Source: Pseudomonas faucium | GTDB taxonomy: Bacteria; Pseudomonadota; Gammaproteobacteria; Pseudomonadales; Pseudomonadaceae | DNA length: 64,000 bases | Reading direction: 5' to 3' | Assembly (NCBI RefSeq): GCF_021602585.1 | Contig: NZ_BQIP01000003.1 | Location: 1-64,000, forward strand | In this document: in pieces, positions 18,409 through 28,208 of the stretch | How the letters are laid out: every line of letters begins with the position of its first letter | How positions within the stretch are numbered: position 1 is the first letter of the stretch | Notes under the pieces: generated by a model | The model's database searches: none | Told to the model about the DNA's origin: nothing | What the model saw: the letters and a program-made list of their open reading frames with translations, nothing else | Made by a program: the position numbers and the translations under genes

Positions 18409-20673
18409 ATGGAATGGTTGGGTCTGCAATTGTTCGCCGAACTGCCCGTTTCGGGCCGCATCGTCATGGACTGCCGGCATGAACCGCTGTTGATCCTGAT
18501 CGCGTTCGCGGTGGCCAGTGCAGCCTGCTTCGCCACCTTGGACATGGCCGAACGCCAGTCCCACAGCGAACACGCCACCGCCCAACGGCAATGGCGCGTG
18601 CTTGGCGCGTGCTGCCTGGCCGGCGGGATCTGGGCCATGCACTTCATCAGCATGCTGGCATTCCAGGCGCCGGTGGAAATGCACTATGACGTGCCACTGA
18701 CCGGCCTCTCGCTGCTGATTGCCCTGGTGGTGGCGTGGCTGGCGATGAACAGCCTCGACCGCACCCACATGCGCCCACAGCATTACCTGCAGAGCGCCTT
18801 GCTGATCGGCCTGGGCATCATCCTCATGCATTTCGTCGGCATGGCCGCGCTGCAAACCGGCGCGCAGCAGTTCTACAAGACCGGCCCGCTGCTGGGCAGC
18901 GCCGGCATCGCCCTGCTGACCAGCCTCGGCGCCTTGCTGCTGGCGCGCTACTTTCGCAACGGCAGCGGCCGCCAGCACCAGCTGCTGAAAACCGGCGCCG
19001 CGCTGCTGATGGCCGGCGGCATCGTCGCCACCCACTTCACGGCCATGGCCGCCATGACCCTGGTCATCGCCCCGGACACCGCCCTGCGCCTGCCCTCCGG
19101 CGACAACAGCCTGCAACTGGGCCTGACCATCGCCTTCATCACCCTGTTGATCAGCGGCAGCAGCATCAGCGCCGCCCTCGCCGACAAGAAGCTGCAGAGC
19201 AAGGAACACGACCTGCGCCGGGTCAGCAACCTGCTCAGCCAGCTCGACCAGGCGCGCGCGTCGCTGCAACAGGCCGCGCACTACGATGCGCTGACCAACC
19301 TGGTCAACCGCCGCGGCTTCAACCAGGTGTTCGCCGAGCGGCTGGCGGAGCACAGCGCCAGCGAAGACCTGCTGGCGGTGATGTTCCTCGACATCGACCA
19401 TTTCAAGCGCATCAACGACAGCCTGGGCCACGCGGCAGGCGATGAACTGCTCAAAGGCATCGCCAGCCACATCAAGGCTGCCACCCGCCACCAGGACCTG
19501 GTCGCGCGTTTCGGCGGCGATGAGTTCTGCGTGGTCACCAGCCTCAGCAACCGTGACGAGGCCCGCCACCTGGCCCAGCGCATCATGCAGCGCATGAAGG
19601 AGCCGATCGACCTGGGCGGCCGGCGCATGGTGATGACCACCAGCATCGGCATCAGCGTCTTCCCCGACGATGGCCAGACTGCCGAAGAACTGCTCAAGCA
19701 TGCCGACCTGGCCCTCTACCAATCCAAGGGCAGCGGGCGCAACAGCCTGCATTTCTTCAACAGCAGCCTGAAAAGCCGCGCCACCCTGGAACTGCAACTG
19801 GAAGAAGAGCTGCGCGTCGCCCTGCTCGAAGAGCGCGGGCTGTGCGTGCATTACCAGCCGATCTTCGACCTGCACAATGGCCAGGTGGCCAAGCTCGAGG
19901 CGCTGGTGCGCTGGCAGCACCCGCAGCATGGCCTGCTCGGGCCAGACCGCTTCATCGGCATTGCCGAAGCCAATGGGCTGATCGTCGACCTCGACCTGTG
20001 GGTGCTGCGCCATGCCTGCGCCGACCTGGCCCAGCTGCAGCGCCACGGCTACGGCAACCTGCAGGTCACGGTCAATTGCTCGGCACTGACCCTGGGCCAC
20101 GAGGCGCTGGCGCAGGAGGTGGAAATGGCCCTGTTCCAGGCGGGCCTGGCGCCACGCCACCTGGAGCTGGAAGTCACCGAAAACGCCCTGGTCGGCGATA
20201 TCCAGCGTACCGTCAGCCTGCTCAAGCGCATTCGCAGCCAGGGCGTGAGCCTGTCGATCGACGATTTCGGCACCGGCTATTCATCACTGGCCTACCTCAA
20301 GCGCCTGCCGCTGGATGTGCTGAAGATCGACCGCTCCTTCCTGCAGGAGGTACCCGGCAGCCTGAAGGACCGCGAGATCGTCCAGGCCATCATCGCCATG
20401 GCCCATACCCTGCACCTGCAGGTGGTCAGCGAAGGGGTGGAAACCGCCGAGCAGTATGCGTTCCTGGCCAGCAACGGCTGCGATTTCCTGCAGGGCTACC
20501 TGCTCAGCCGCCCCGTGGCCCTGGCAGACCTGCGGCCGATCCTCGACCGGCTCGACCGCCAGGACTTCGCCCCCATCACTTTTTGCGATACAGCTCTACC
20601 AGGGTCGCCGGATCTTTTTGCAGATAGCCCTGGCTACCGTGCAAACGCATCAATTGCGCGGCAAGGCCACTGA
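18409..20673 (+). CDS. MHYT-GGDEF-EAL bifunctional c-di-GMP protein
   Basis: The start is placed at MEWLGLQLF, with GAGG six bases upstream; an ATG four codons earlier is possible. The 754-residue protein has a seven-helix MHYT membrane sensor (about 20-260) with repeated histidine motifs (AMHFISM, LMHFVGM, ATHFTAM) that may bind copper and sense gases. GGDEF (369-373, with RHQD as inhibitory site) and EAL (497-499, with EVTEN and DDFGTGYSS) follow. Both active sites look intact. The last 98 bases overlap the convergent dehydrogenase gene, giving an extra C-terminal tail beyond the EAL fold. Confidence 0.92.
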   Translation: MEWLGLQLFAELPVSGRIVMDCRHEPLLILIAFAVASAACFATLDMAERQSHSEHATAQRQWRVLGACCLAGGIWAMHFISMLAFQAPVEMHYDVPLTGLSLLIALVVAWLAMNSLDRTHMRPQHYLQSALLIGLGIILMHFVGMAALQTGAQQFYKTGPLLGSAGIALLTSLGALLLARYFRNGSGRQHQLLKTGAALLMAGGIVATHFTAMAAMTLVIAPDTALRLPSGDNSLQLGLTIAFITLLISGSSISAALADKKLQSKEHDLRRVSNLLSQLDQARASLQQAAHYDALTNLVNRRGFNQVFAERLAEHSASEDLLAVMFLDIDHFKRINDSLGHAAGDELLKGIASHIKAATRHQDLVARFGGDEFCVVTSLSNRDEARHLAQRIMQRMKEPIDLGGRRMVMTTSIGISVFPDDGQTAEELLKHADLALYQSKGSGRNSLHFFNSSLKSRATLELQLEEELRVALLEERGLCVHYQPIFDLHNGQVAKLEALVRWQHPQHGLLGPDRFIGIAEANGLIVDLDLWVLRHACADLAQLQRHGYGNLQVTVNCSALTLGHEALAQEVEMALFQAGLAPRHLELEVTENALVGDIQRTVSLLKRIRSQGVSLSIDDFGTGYSSLAYLKRLPLDVLKIDRSFLQEVPGSLKDREIVQAIIAMAHTLHLQVVSEGVETAEQYAFLASNGCDFLQGYLLSRPVALADLRPILDRLDRQDFAPITFCDTALPGSPDLFADSPGYRANASIARQGH

Positions 20674-21460
20674 GCGGCGTCGCCGAGCCCTGCTCGCGGG
20701 ACAGCTTGACCGCACCATCGAGGTCCTTGAGCAGCGTGCGCACATGCCACTTGATCGGTTCGTAATCACTGGCGGCCATTTGCGGCGCAAGGATCTGCAG
20801 CGGCTTGGAATCGGCAAAACCACCCGCCAGGGCCTCGGCGATGAGGCTGGCATCGACCCCGGACTGTTCGGCCAGGGCCACCACCTCGGCAATCACCAGG
20901 GCGTTGCAGGCCACGATCATCTGGTTGCAGGCCTTGGTCACCTGCCCTGCCCCCACGCCGCCCATGTGCGTCACGCGCTGGCCGAGCACCTGCAGGACCG
21001 GGCGCGCCCGCTCCAGATGCGCCGCCTCGCCGCCGACCATGATCGCCAACGTACCCGCCTCGGCGCCAGGGGTGCCGCCAGACACCGGCGTATCCAGCCA
21101 GGCCATGCCGCACAGCGCTGCCAGCTCGGCAGCCATCTCGCGGGTGGCGGTCGGCTCCAGGCTGGAGAAATCGACCAGCAGTTGCCCGCTGCGCCCGCCC
21201 ATGGCGATGCCGTGCTCGCCGAACACCACCTCACGGACCACAGCGGTGTCGGCCAGGCACAGCAGCACCATGTCGTTGTCGCGGCACAACTCGGCGGGGC
21301 TTGCCGCCAGGCGCGCGCCTGCGGCAACCAGCTCGGCGCATTTCTCCGGGCTGCGGTTCCAGACGGTCAACGGGAAGCCCGCGGCCAGCAGGCGCCGGCA
21401 CATGGGCAGGCCCATCAGGCCGATTCCGGCGAATCCAAGTGAAGGAAGTTCTGAACGCAT
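20576..21460 (-). CDS. NAD(P)-dependent beta-hydroxyacid dehydrogenase (GarR/MmsB-like)
   Basis: The 294-residue protein starts at MRSELPSLGF. Its Rossmann motif GFAGIGLMGLPM (about 9-20) and the substrate motif DTPVSGGTPGAEAG (near 123) define the 3-hydroxyisobutyrate/2-hydroxy-3-oxopropionate dehydrogenase family. The catalytic lysine sits in GAGQVTKACNQM. It interconverts a beta-hydroxyacid and its semialdehyde. There is no valine- or glyoxylate-pathway gene beside it, so the exact substrate is open. Its 3' end overlaps the MHYT gene. Confidence 0.9.
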   Translation of the reverse strand: MRSELPSLGFAGIGLMGLPMCRRLLAAGFPLTVWNRSPEKCAELVAAGARLAASPAELCRDNDMVLLCLADTAVVREVVFGEHGIAMGGRSGQLLVDFSSLEPTATREMAAELAALCGMAWLDTPVSGGTPGAEAGTLAIMVGGEAAHLERARPVLQVLGQRVTHMGGVGAGQVTKACNQMIVACNALVIAEVVALAEQSGVDASLIAEALAGGFADSKPLQILAPQMAASDYEPIKWHVRTLLKDLDGAVKLSREQGSATPLSGLAAQLMRLHGSQGYLQKDPATLVELYRKK

Positions 21461-21628
21461 CGAGCACTCCTGGCAAATTCGAAAATCAGCGGGCCGCAGC
21501 GCGGCCCATTACGCATTCCGTAAACTGTTACCGCCACGCCAAATTGTTACCTACCTCTACCCGCCTGCACGCCTTCAAGCACCAAGGCGAGGCAGCTGTG
21601 CATTTTCACGCACCAAAACGGCGCGCGA

Positions 21629-21934
21629 TCACACCGGGCTCTTCACCTGGATCACGATGAACGGCGATACCACCACCGCCCAGATCTCTGGATCGCGGCT
21701 TTGCAGGTCGAGCGCCTGCTCGGTCGTGACCGGGCCGACAGTGCCATCACTGCGCCACTTGGCGAAGATTTCGCCGCGATTCTCGGCCATTGCCGTGGCA
21801 ACCTCGATCAGGTCCAGGCCAGGGTCGACCCAAATCAGGTCACCCTTGGCCCAAAAACGCTCCAAGGCTTTCCACTCGATGGTCGCGGTCTCGCCAAGCA
21901 ATTTGGCATAGAGGGTGCTTGTTTGATCAGTCAT
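21629..21934 (-). CDS. DUF2288 family protein
   Basis: The 101-residue protein starts at MTDQTSTLYAKLLGETA; the frame stays open upstream but without a start signal. The pattern IEWKALERFWAKGDLIWVDPGLDLIEVA is characteristic of DUF2288, a small soluble proteobacterial family of unknown function. It is divergent from braC. Confidence 0.85.
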   Translation of the reverse strand: MTDQTSTLYAKLLGETATIEWKALERFWAKGDLIWVDPGLDLIEVATAMAENRGEIFAKWRSDGTVGPVTTEQALDLQSRDPEIWAVVVSPFIVIQVKSPV

Positions 21935-22155
21935 GGGTTTGTACCCGCAAAAACGGCCTATAAAAAAGGCCTGCATTTTTGCAGAAAAACCCGGTTTCAA
22001 AACAGTAATTTGGTCGATTGGCCCCGAACGTGTGGGGTGGGGCCGCAGATACGGGCAATTTGATGGCGCCTTTTTGTATCTTTGTGTCGACCATGCGACA
22101 ACCCTCGAATTAGGCACTTTTCGCCCGCTTTTCAAGCGCTCGAACAGCGCTCTAC

Positions 22156-22171
22156 ACTGTACCGGTACAGT
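22156..22171. promoter_or_regulatory. 16-bp perfect palindrome upstream of braC
   Basis: ACTGTACCGGTACAGT is a perfect palindrome 122 bases before the braC start. The half sites CTGTA/TACAG are eight bases apart (CTG-N8-CAG), so the spacing is wrong for LexA (CTG-N10-CAG). It looks like a dimeric regulator site, perhaps GntR/MocR type; the factor is unknown. Confidence 0.5.
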
Positions 22172-22173
22172 TT

Positions 22174-22189
22174 CCGGGACATGTTCCGG
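22174..22189. promoter_or_regulatory. near-perfect inverted repeat next to the braC palindrome
   Basis: CCGGGACATGTTCCGG has CCGG at both ends around a central ACATGT and one mismatched pair. It starts three bases after the perfect palindrome, suggesting a composite operator. Confidence 0.35.
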
Positions 22190-22293
22190 GGGAAGGTGGG
22201 CATGCAGTGTGGCGTGGCCATGCTGCAATCCCGCCCGGTCTGTAGCCCTGGCCGCCAGGACTATAAGAATTACAACAGAATGAGTGGAGCACT

Positions 22294-23409
22294 ATGATCA
22301 AGATTTCCAAGCTGTTCGCCGCAATGGTTCTGGCAGGGGTAGCCAGCCATTCGTTTGCCGCCGATACCATCAAGATCGGCATCGCCGGTCCCAAGACGGG
22401 CCCTGTGACCCAGTACGGCGACATGCAGTTCATCGGCGCCAAACAGGCCATCAAGGACATCAACGCCAAGGGCGGCGTCGATGGCAAAAAACTTGAAGCC
22501 GTGGAATACGACGACGCCTGCGACCCTAAACAGGCCGTGGCAGTCGCCAACAAAGTGGTCAACGACGGCGTCAAGTTCGTCATCGGCCACCTGTGCTCCA
22601 GCTCGACTCAGCCTGCGTCCGACATCTACGAAGACGAAGGCGTGATCATGATCACCCCGGCTGCCACCAGCCCGGAAATCACTTCCCGTGGTTACAAACT
22701 GATCTTCCGCACCATCGGCCTGGACAGCGCCCAGGGCCCGGCCGCCGGCAACTACATCGCCGACCACGTCAAACCGAAAGTGGTGGCCGTGCTGCACGAC
22801 AAGCAGCAATACGGTGAAGGCATCGCCACCGCGGTCAAGCAGACCCTGGAGAAGAAAGGCGTCAAGGTTGCCGTGTTCGAAGGCCTGAACGCCGGTGACA
22901 AGGACTTCTCCTCGATCATCCAGAAGCTCAAGCAGAACAACGTCGACTTCGTCTACTACGGCGGCTACCACCCAGAGCTGGGCCTGATCCTGCGCCAGGC
23001 TCAGGAAAAGGGCCTGAAAGCCAAGTTCATGGGCCCAGAAGGCGTGGGTAACGACTCGATCTCGCAGATTGCCCAGGGCGCTTCCGAAGGCCTGCTGGTC
23101 ACCCTGCCGAAATCGTTCGACGCCGACCCGGAAAACAAGGCCATCGTCGAGGCCATCAAGGCTGACGGCAAGGACCCAAGCGGCCCGTTCGTGTTCCCGG
23201 CCTACTCGGCTGTCGAGCTGATCGCCAAGGGTATCGAAGCGGCCAAGTCCGAAGACACCGCCAAGGTGGCCGAAGCCATCCACGCCGGTACCTTCAAGAC
23301 CCCGACCGGCGAGCTCTCCTACGACGCCAAGGGCGACCTGAAAGACTTCAAGTTCGTGGTCTACGAATGGCACTTCGGCAAACCGAAGACTGAAGTCTCC
23401 CCTCAGTAA
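22294..23409 (+). CDS. braC: branched-chain amino-acid ABC transporter, periplasmic binding protein
   Basis: The 371-residue protein has a signal peptide cleaved near ASHSFA-AD (about residue 23) and then the LIVBP fold beginning TIKIGIAGPKTGPVTQYG. Further family blocks are ICSS-like HLCSSSTQPASDIY and YYGGYHPELG. It captures leucine, isoleucine, valine and probably alanine/threonine for the permease genes downstream. A strong terminator after it should make its transcript more abundant than the permease message. The start follows GTGGAG. Confidence 0.96.
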   Translation: MIKISKLFAAMVLAGVASHSFAADTIKIGIAGPKTGPVTQYGDMQFIGAKQAIKDINAKGGVDGKKLEAVEYDDACDPKQAVAVANKVVNDGVKFVIGHLCSSSTQPASDIYEDEGVIMITPAATSPEITSRGYKLIFRTIGLDSAQGPAAGNYIADHVKPKVVAVLHDKQQYGEGIATAVKQTLEKKGVKVAVFEGLNAGDKDFSSIIQKLKQNNVDFVYYGGYHPELGLILRQAQEKGLKAKFMGPEGVGNDSISQIAQGASEGLLVTLPKSFDADPENKAIVEAIKADGKDPSGPFVFPAYSAVELIAKGIEAAKSEDTAKVAEAIHAGTFKTPTGELSYDAKGDLKDFKFVVYEWHFGKPKTEVSPQ

Positions 23410-23436
23410 CTGCGTGACTAAATAGCTGACCGTAAA

Positions 23437-23467
23437 AGCCCACTGTGCGAGCAGTGGGCTTTGTTTT
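23437..23467 (+). terminator. intercistronic terminator/attenuator between braC and braD
   Basis: AGCCCACTG-TGCGAG-CAGTGGGCT, a nine-pair stem, is followed by TTGTTTT, 28 bases after the braC stop. It should end most transcripts, giving excess binding protein over membrane components. Confidence 0.85.
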
Positions 23468-23596
23468 ACGAGGTTCATGGGCCTGGTTGCCGCGATCCGG
23501 CAGCGGGCCCACCTGAAAATCTTAAAACCGTCACCCGCGGTTTCCTGGCCGTCACCCGGCCGGCGAAATGCAAATCAGGTTTTTAGGAGCGCTGTA

Positions 23597-24516
23597 ATGC
23601 CTGAGATCTACCATTTCTTCCAACAACTGGTTAATGGATTGACCATCGGCAGCACCTATGCCTTGATCGCCATCGGCTACACGATGGTGTACGGCATCAT
23701 TGGCATGATCAACTTCGCCCACGGCGAGGTTTACATGATCGGATCCTACGTGGCCTTCATCGCCCTGGCGGGCCTGGCCATGATGGGTATCCACTCGCTG
23801 CCGATCCTGATGACCGTTGCCTTCGTCGCGACGATCTTCGTCACCAGTGCCTATGGCTACAGCATCGAACGGGTTGCCTACCGCCCCCTGCGCAACAGCA
23901 ACCGTCTGATCCCGCTGATTTCCGCCATCGGCATGTCGATCTTCCTGCAGAACACTGTCTTGCTGTCGCAGGACTCCAAGGACAAATCCATCCCCAACCT
24001 GATCCCCGGGAGCTTCTCCTTCGGGCCAGGCGGTGCTGAAGAAGTACTGATCAGCTACATGCAAGTCCTGGTGTTCGTGGTCACCCTGGTGGCCATGACC
24101 CTGCTCACCCTGTTCATCTCCCGTTCCCGCCTGGGGCGCGCCTGCCGCGCCTGCGCCGAGGACATCAAGATGGCCAACCTGCTGGGCATCAACACCAACA
24201 ACATCATCGCCCTGACCTTCGTCATCGGTGCTGCCCTGGCAGCCGTGGCGGCCGTGCTGCTGAGCATGCAGTACGGGGTCATCAACCCCAACGCCGGTTT
24301 CCTGGTGGGCCTGAAGGCCTTCACCGCGGCGGTGCTGGGTGGCATCGGCAGCATCCCGGGCGCGATGCTCGGCGGGCTGGTGCTGGGCGTGGCCGAGGCC
24401 TTCGGCGCCGACATCTTCGGCGACCAGTACAAGGACGTGGTGGCATTCGGCCTGTTGGTTCTTGTCTTGCTGTTCCGGCCGACCGGCATCCTCGGCCGCC
24501 CGGAGGTTGAAAAAGT

Positions 24517-24520
<4 letters not shown>
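23597..24520 (+). CDS. braD: branched-chain amino-acid ABC transporter permease LivH/BraD
   Basis: The 307-residue inner-membrane permease starts at [11 protein letters not shown] behind TAGGAG. It has about eight hydrophobic helices, opening with [20 protein letters not shown], the LivH signature. The cytoplasmic EAA-like loop ([15 protein letters not shown]) contacts the ATPases. It pairs with the LivM/BraE permease, whose gene overlaps by four bases. Confidence 0.95.
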
Positions 24521-25769
<1,249 letters not shown>

Positions 25770-25773
<4 letters not shown>

Positions 25774-26537
25774 GCCGCGAAATTCTGCAAGTCAGCGGCC
25801 TGAGCATGCGCTTCGGCGGCTTGTTGGCGGTCAACGGCGTGGCCCTGACCGTCAAGGAAAAACAGGTGGTGGCGCTGATCGGCCCGAACGGCGCCGGCAA
25901 GACCACGGTGTTCAACTGCCTCACCGGCTTCTACAAGCCCAGCGGCGGCACCATCCTGCTCGACGGCCAGCCGATCCAGGGCCTGGCCGGCCACCAGATC
26001 GCCCGCAAGGGCGTGGTGCGGACCTTCCAGAACGTGCGCCTGTTCAAGGAAATGACCGCGCTGGAGAACCTGCTGATCGCCCAGCACCGCCACCTCAACA
26101 CCAACTTCTTCGCCGGCCTGTTCAAGACCCCGAGCTTCCGCCGCAGCGAGAAGGAGGCCATGGAGCGTGCGCAGTACTGGCTGGAGAAGGTCAACCTGAC
26201 CGAGTTCGCCAACCGCACCGCCGGCACCCTCGCCTACGGCCAGCAGCGCCGCCTGGAAATCGCCCGCTGCATGATGACCCAGCCGCGCATCATCATGCTC
26301 GACGAACCGGCTGCCGGCCTGAACCCCAAGGAGACCGAAGACCTCAAGGCGCTGATCGCCTACCTGCGCGAGTCGCACAACGTCACCGTGCTGCTGATCG
26401 AGCACGACATGAAGCTGGTGATGAGCATTTCCGACCACATCGTCGTGATCAACCAGGGCACGCCCCTGGCCCACGGCACGCCGGAGGAGATCCGCGACAA
26501 CCCTGACGTGATCAAAGCCTACCTGGGGGAAGCGTAA
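25770..26537 (+). CDS. livG: branched-chain amino-acid ABC transporter ATPase LivG/BraF
   Basis: The 255-residue ATPase has Walker [10 protein letters not shown] (about 37-45), signature [14 protein letters not shown], Walker [14 protein letters not shown] and switch histidine in IEHDMKLVM. It forms a heterodimer with LivF to power uptake. It overlaps livM by four bases and touches livF directly. Confidence 0.96.
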
Positions 26538-27239
<702 letters not shown>

Positions 27240-27244
27240 TTGGG

Positions 27245-27268
27245 AAAAGGGCCTTCGGGCCCTTTTTT
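27245..27268 (+). terminator. Rho-independent terminator of the bra/liv operon
   Basis: AAAAGGGCC-TTCG-GGCCC-TTTTTT begins five bases after the livF stop: tetraloop stem plus six U. Confidence 0.92.
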
Positions 27269-27270
27269 CT

Positions 27271-27351
27271 GCCTGTACCGGCCCCATCGCTGGCAAGCCA
27301 GCGCACGCCTCCTGTGGGAGCTGGCTTGCCAGCGATGGGGCCGGTACAGGC
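27271..27351. repeat. REP-type palindromic element with perfect 32-bp arms
   Basis: Bases 27271-27302 and 27320-27351 are exact reverse complements around a 17-base loop. The arms contain GGCCCCATCGCTGGC, and the loop edge contains CCTGTGGGAGC, common in P. putida REP sequences. It lies just after the bra operon terminator, between two genes on the same strand. Such elements are typically multicopy, bind gyrase or are mobilised by RAYT transposases. Confidence 0.85.
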
Positions 27352-27430
27352 ACTACGCAGCTCTTGTTAACCTCGCCCAGCCTGAGTAACGTGGCCAGCT
27401 CTTTGGCAAACGATTCCCGGAGCCCGCCCG

Positions 27431-28105
27431 ATGCGCCTCACCCCCACCCTGCTGCTCACCGCCCTGCTGCCCCTGTTCGCCGGTTGCCAGCTGCTGGCCG
27501 AGCAACCTCGCGACCCGAACATCGGCACCACGCGCATGCAGGGCGAACTCAGTGCAGGCGGCGGCCAGCTGCTGTTCAAGCCCTGCGGCGAGGCCCGCCA
27601 CTTCGTCGTGCGCGACGCCAGCGGCACCGCCATCCTGCAGGAAGCCTCGAACCTGGCCCGCGACGCCAACGACAAACTGTTCGCCGACGTGCGCGGCCGC
27701 CTCACCGGCAGCAAGCAGGCCAACAACGATGGCCAGCTCGAAGTCAGCCGCCTGTACCGCCTGGAGCCTTCCACCCGCGCCTGCGATGACCCCAACTTCA
27801 AGCAGCTGACCCTGCGCGCCAGCGGCCACGAGCCGGAGTGGGATATCAAGGCCAGCGGCAAGGGCATGGTGCTCAACCGCATCGGCAAAGAGCCGCTGCC
27901 GCTGCCGTTTCTCGAAGAAGAAGTGCCTGGCGGCGGCCTGACCCTGACCAGCGAAGCCAACGGCCAGCACGTGGAACTGTGGGTCGCACCGCAGCGTTGC
28001 ACCGACAGCGCCACCGGCGCCGTGCGCCACCTGCGCGCCGAATTGCGCATCGATGGCCAGACCCTCAACGGTTGCGGCTACTACGGCGGCGCGCGCGACA
28101 ACTGA
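27431..28105 (+). CDS. COG3650-like lipoprotein
   Basis: The 224-residue protein has a lipoprotein signal with lipobox LFAGC (Cys19). The mature part contains CGEARHFVV, then the block LTLRASGHEPEWDIKASG typical of the heat-shock HslJ-adjacent/COG3650 domain, and paired cysteines (CNGC-like LNGCGYYGG). Its function is unknown; an outer-membrane or periplasmic location is expected. It is separated from the next gene by 103 bases. Confidence 0.8.
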   Translation: MRLTPTLLLTALLPLFAGCQLLAEQPRDPNIGTTRMQGELSAGGGQLLFKPCGEARHFVVRDASGTAILQEASNLARDANDKLFADVRGRLTGSKQANNDGQLEVSRLYRLEPSTRACDDPNFKQLTLRASGHEPEWDIKASGKGMVLNRIGKEPLPLPFLEEEVPGGGLTLTSEANGQHVELWVAPQRCTDSATGAVRHLRAELRIDGQTLNGCGYYGGARDN

Positions 28106-28208
28106 TCGCCGGGTGCTTTTATCCTGCCAGTCGGGGCGGCTAACAGCTTATACTTGGCGGTTTGTGTAAAGCCGCCGGCCGCCCATGGCCGGGATACTGG
28201 ACCCTGCC

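Larger units (their letters stand above)
21935..22293. other. 359-base divergent intergenic region upstream of braC
   Basis: There is no gene here. The stretch holds the two palindromes listed separately (22156-22171 and 22174-22189), an AT-rich block around 21958-22020 that should contain the DUF2288 promoter, and the braC ribosome site GTGGAG ahead of 22294. The long separation fits complex regulation of the amino-acid transporter. Confidence 0.6.

Noticed and set aside
22156-22171. LexA box upstream of braC
   Set aside because: The CTG and CAG half sites are eight bases apart, not ten.
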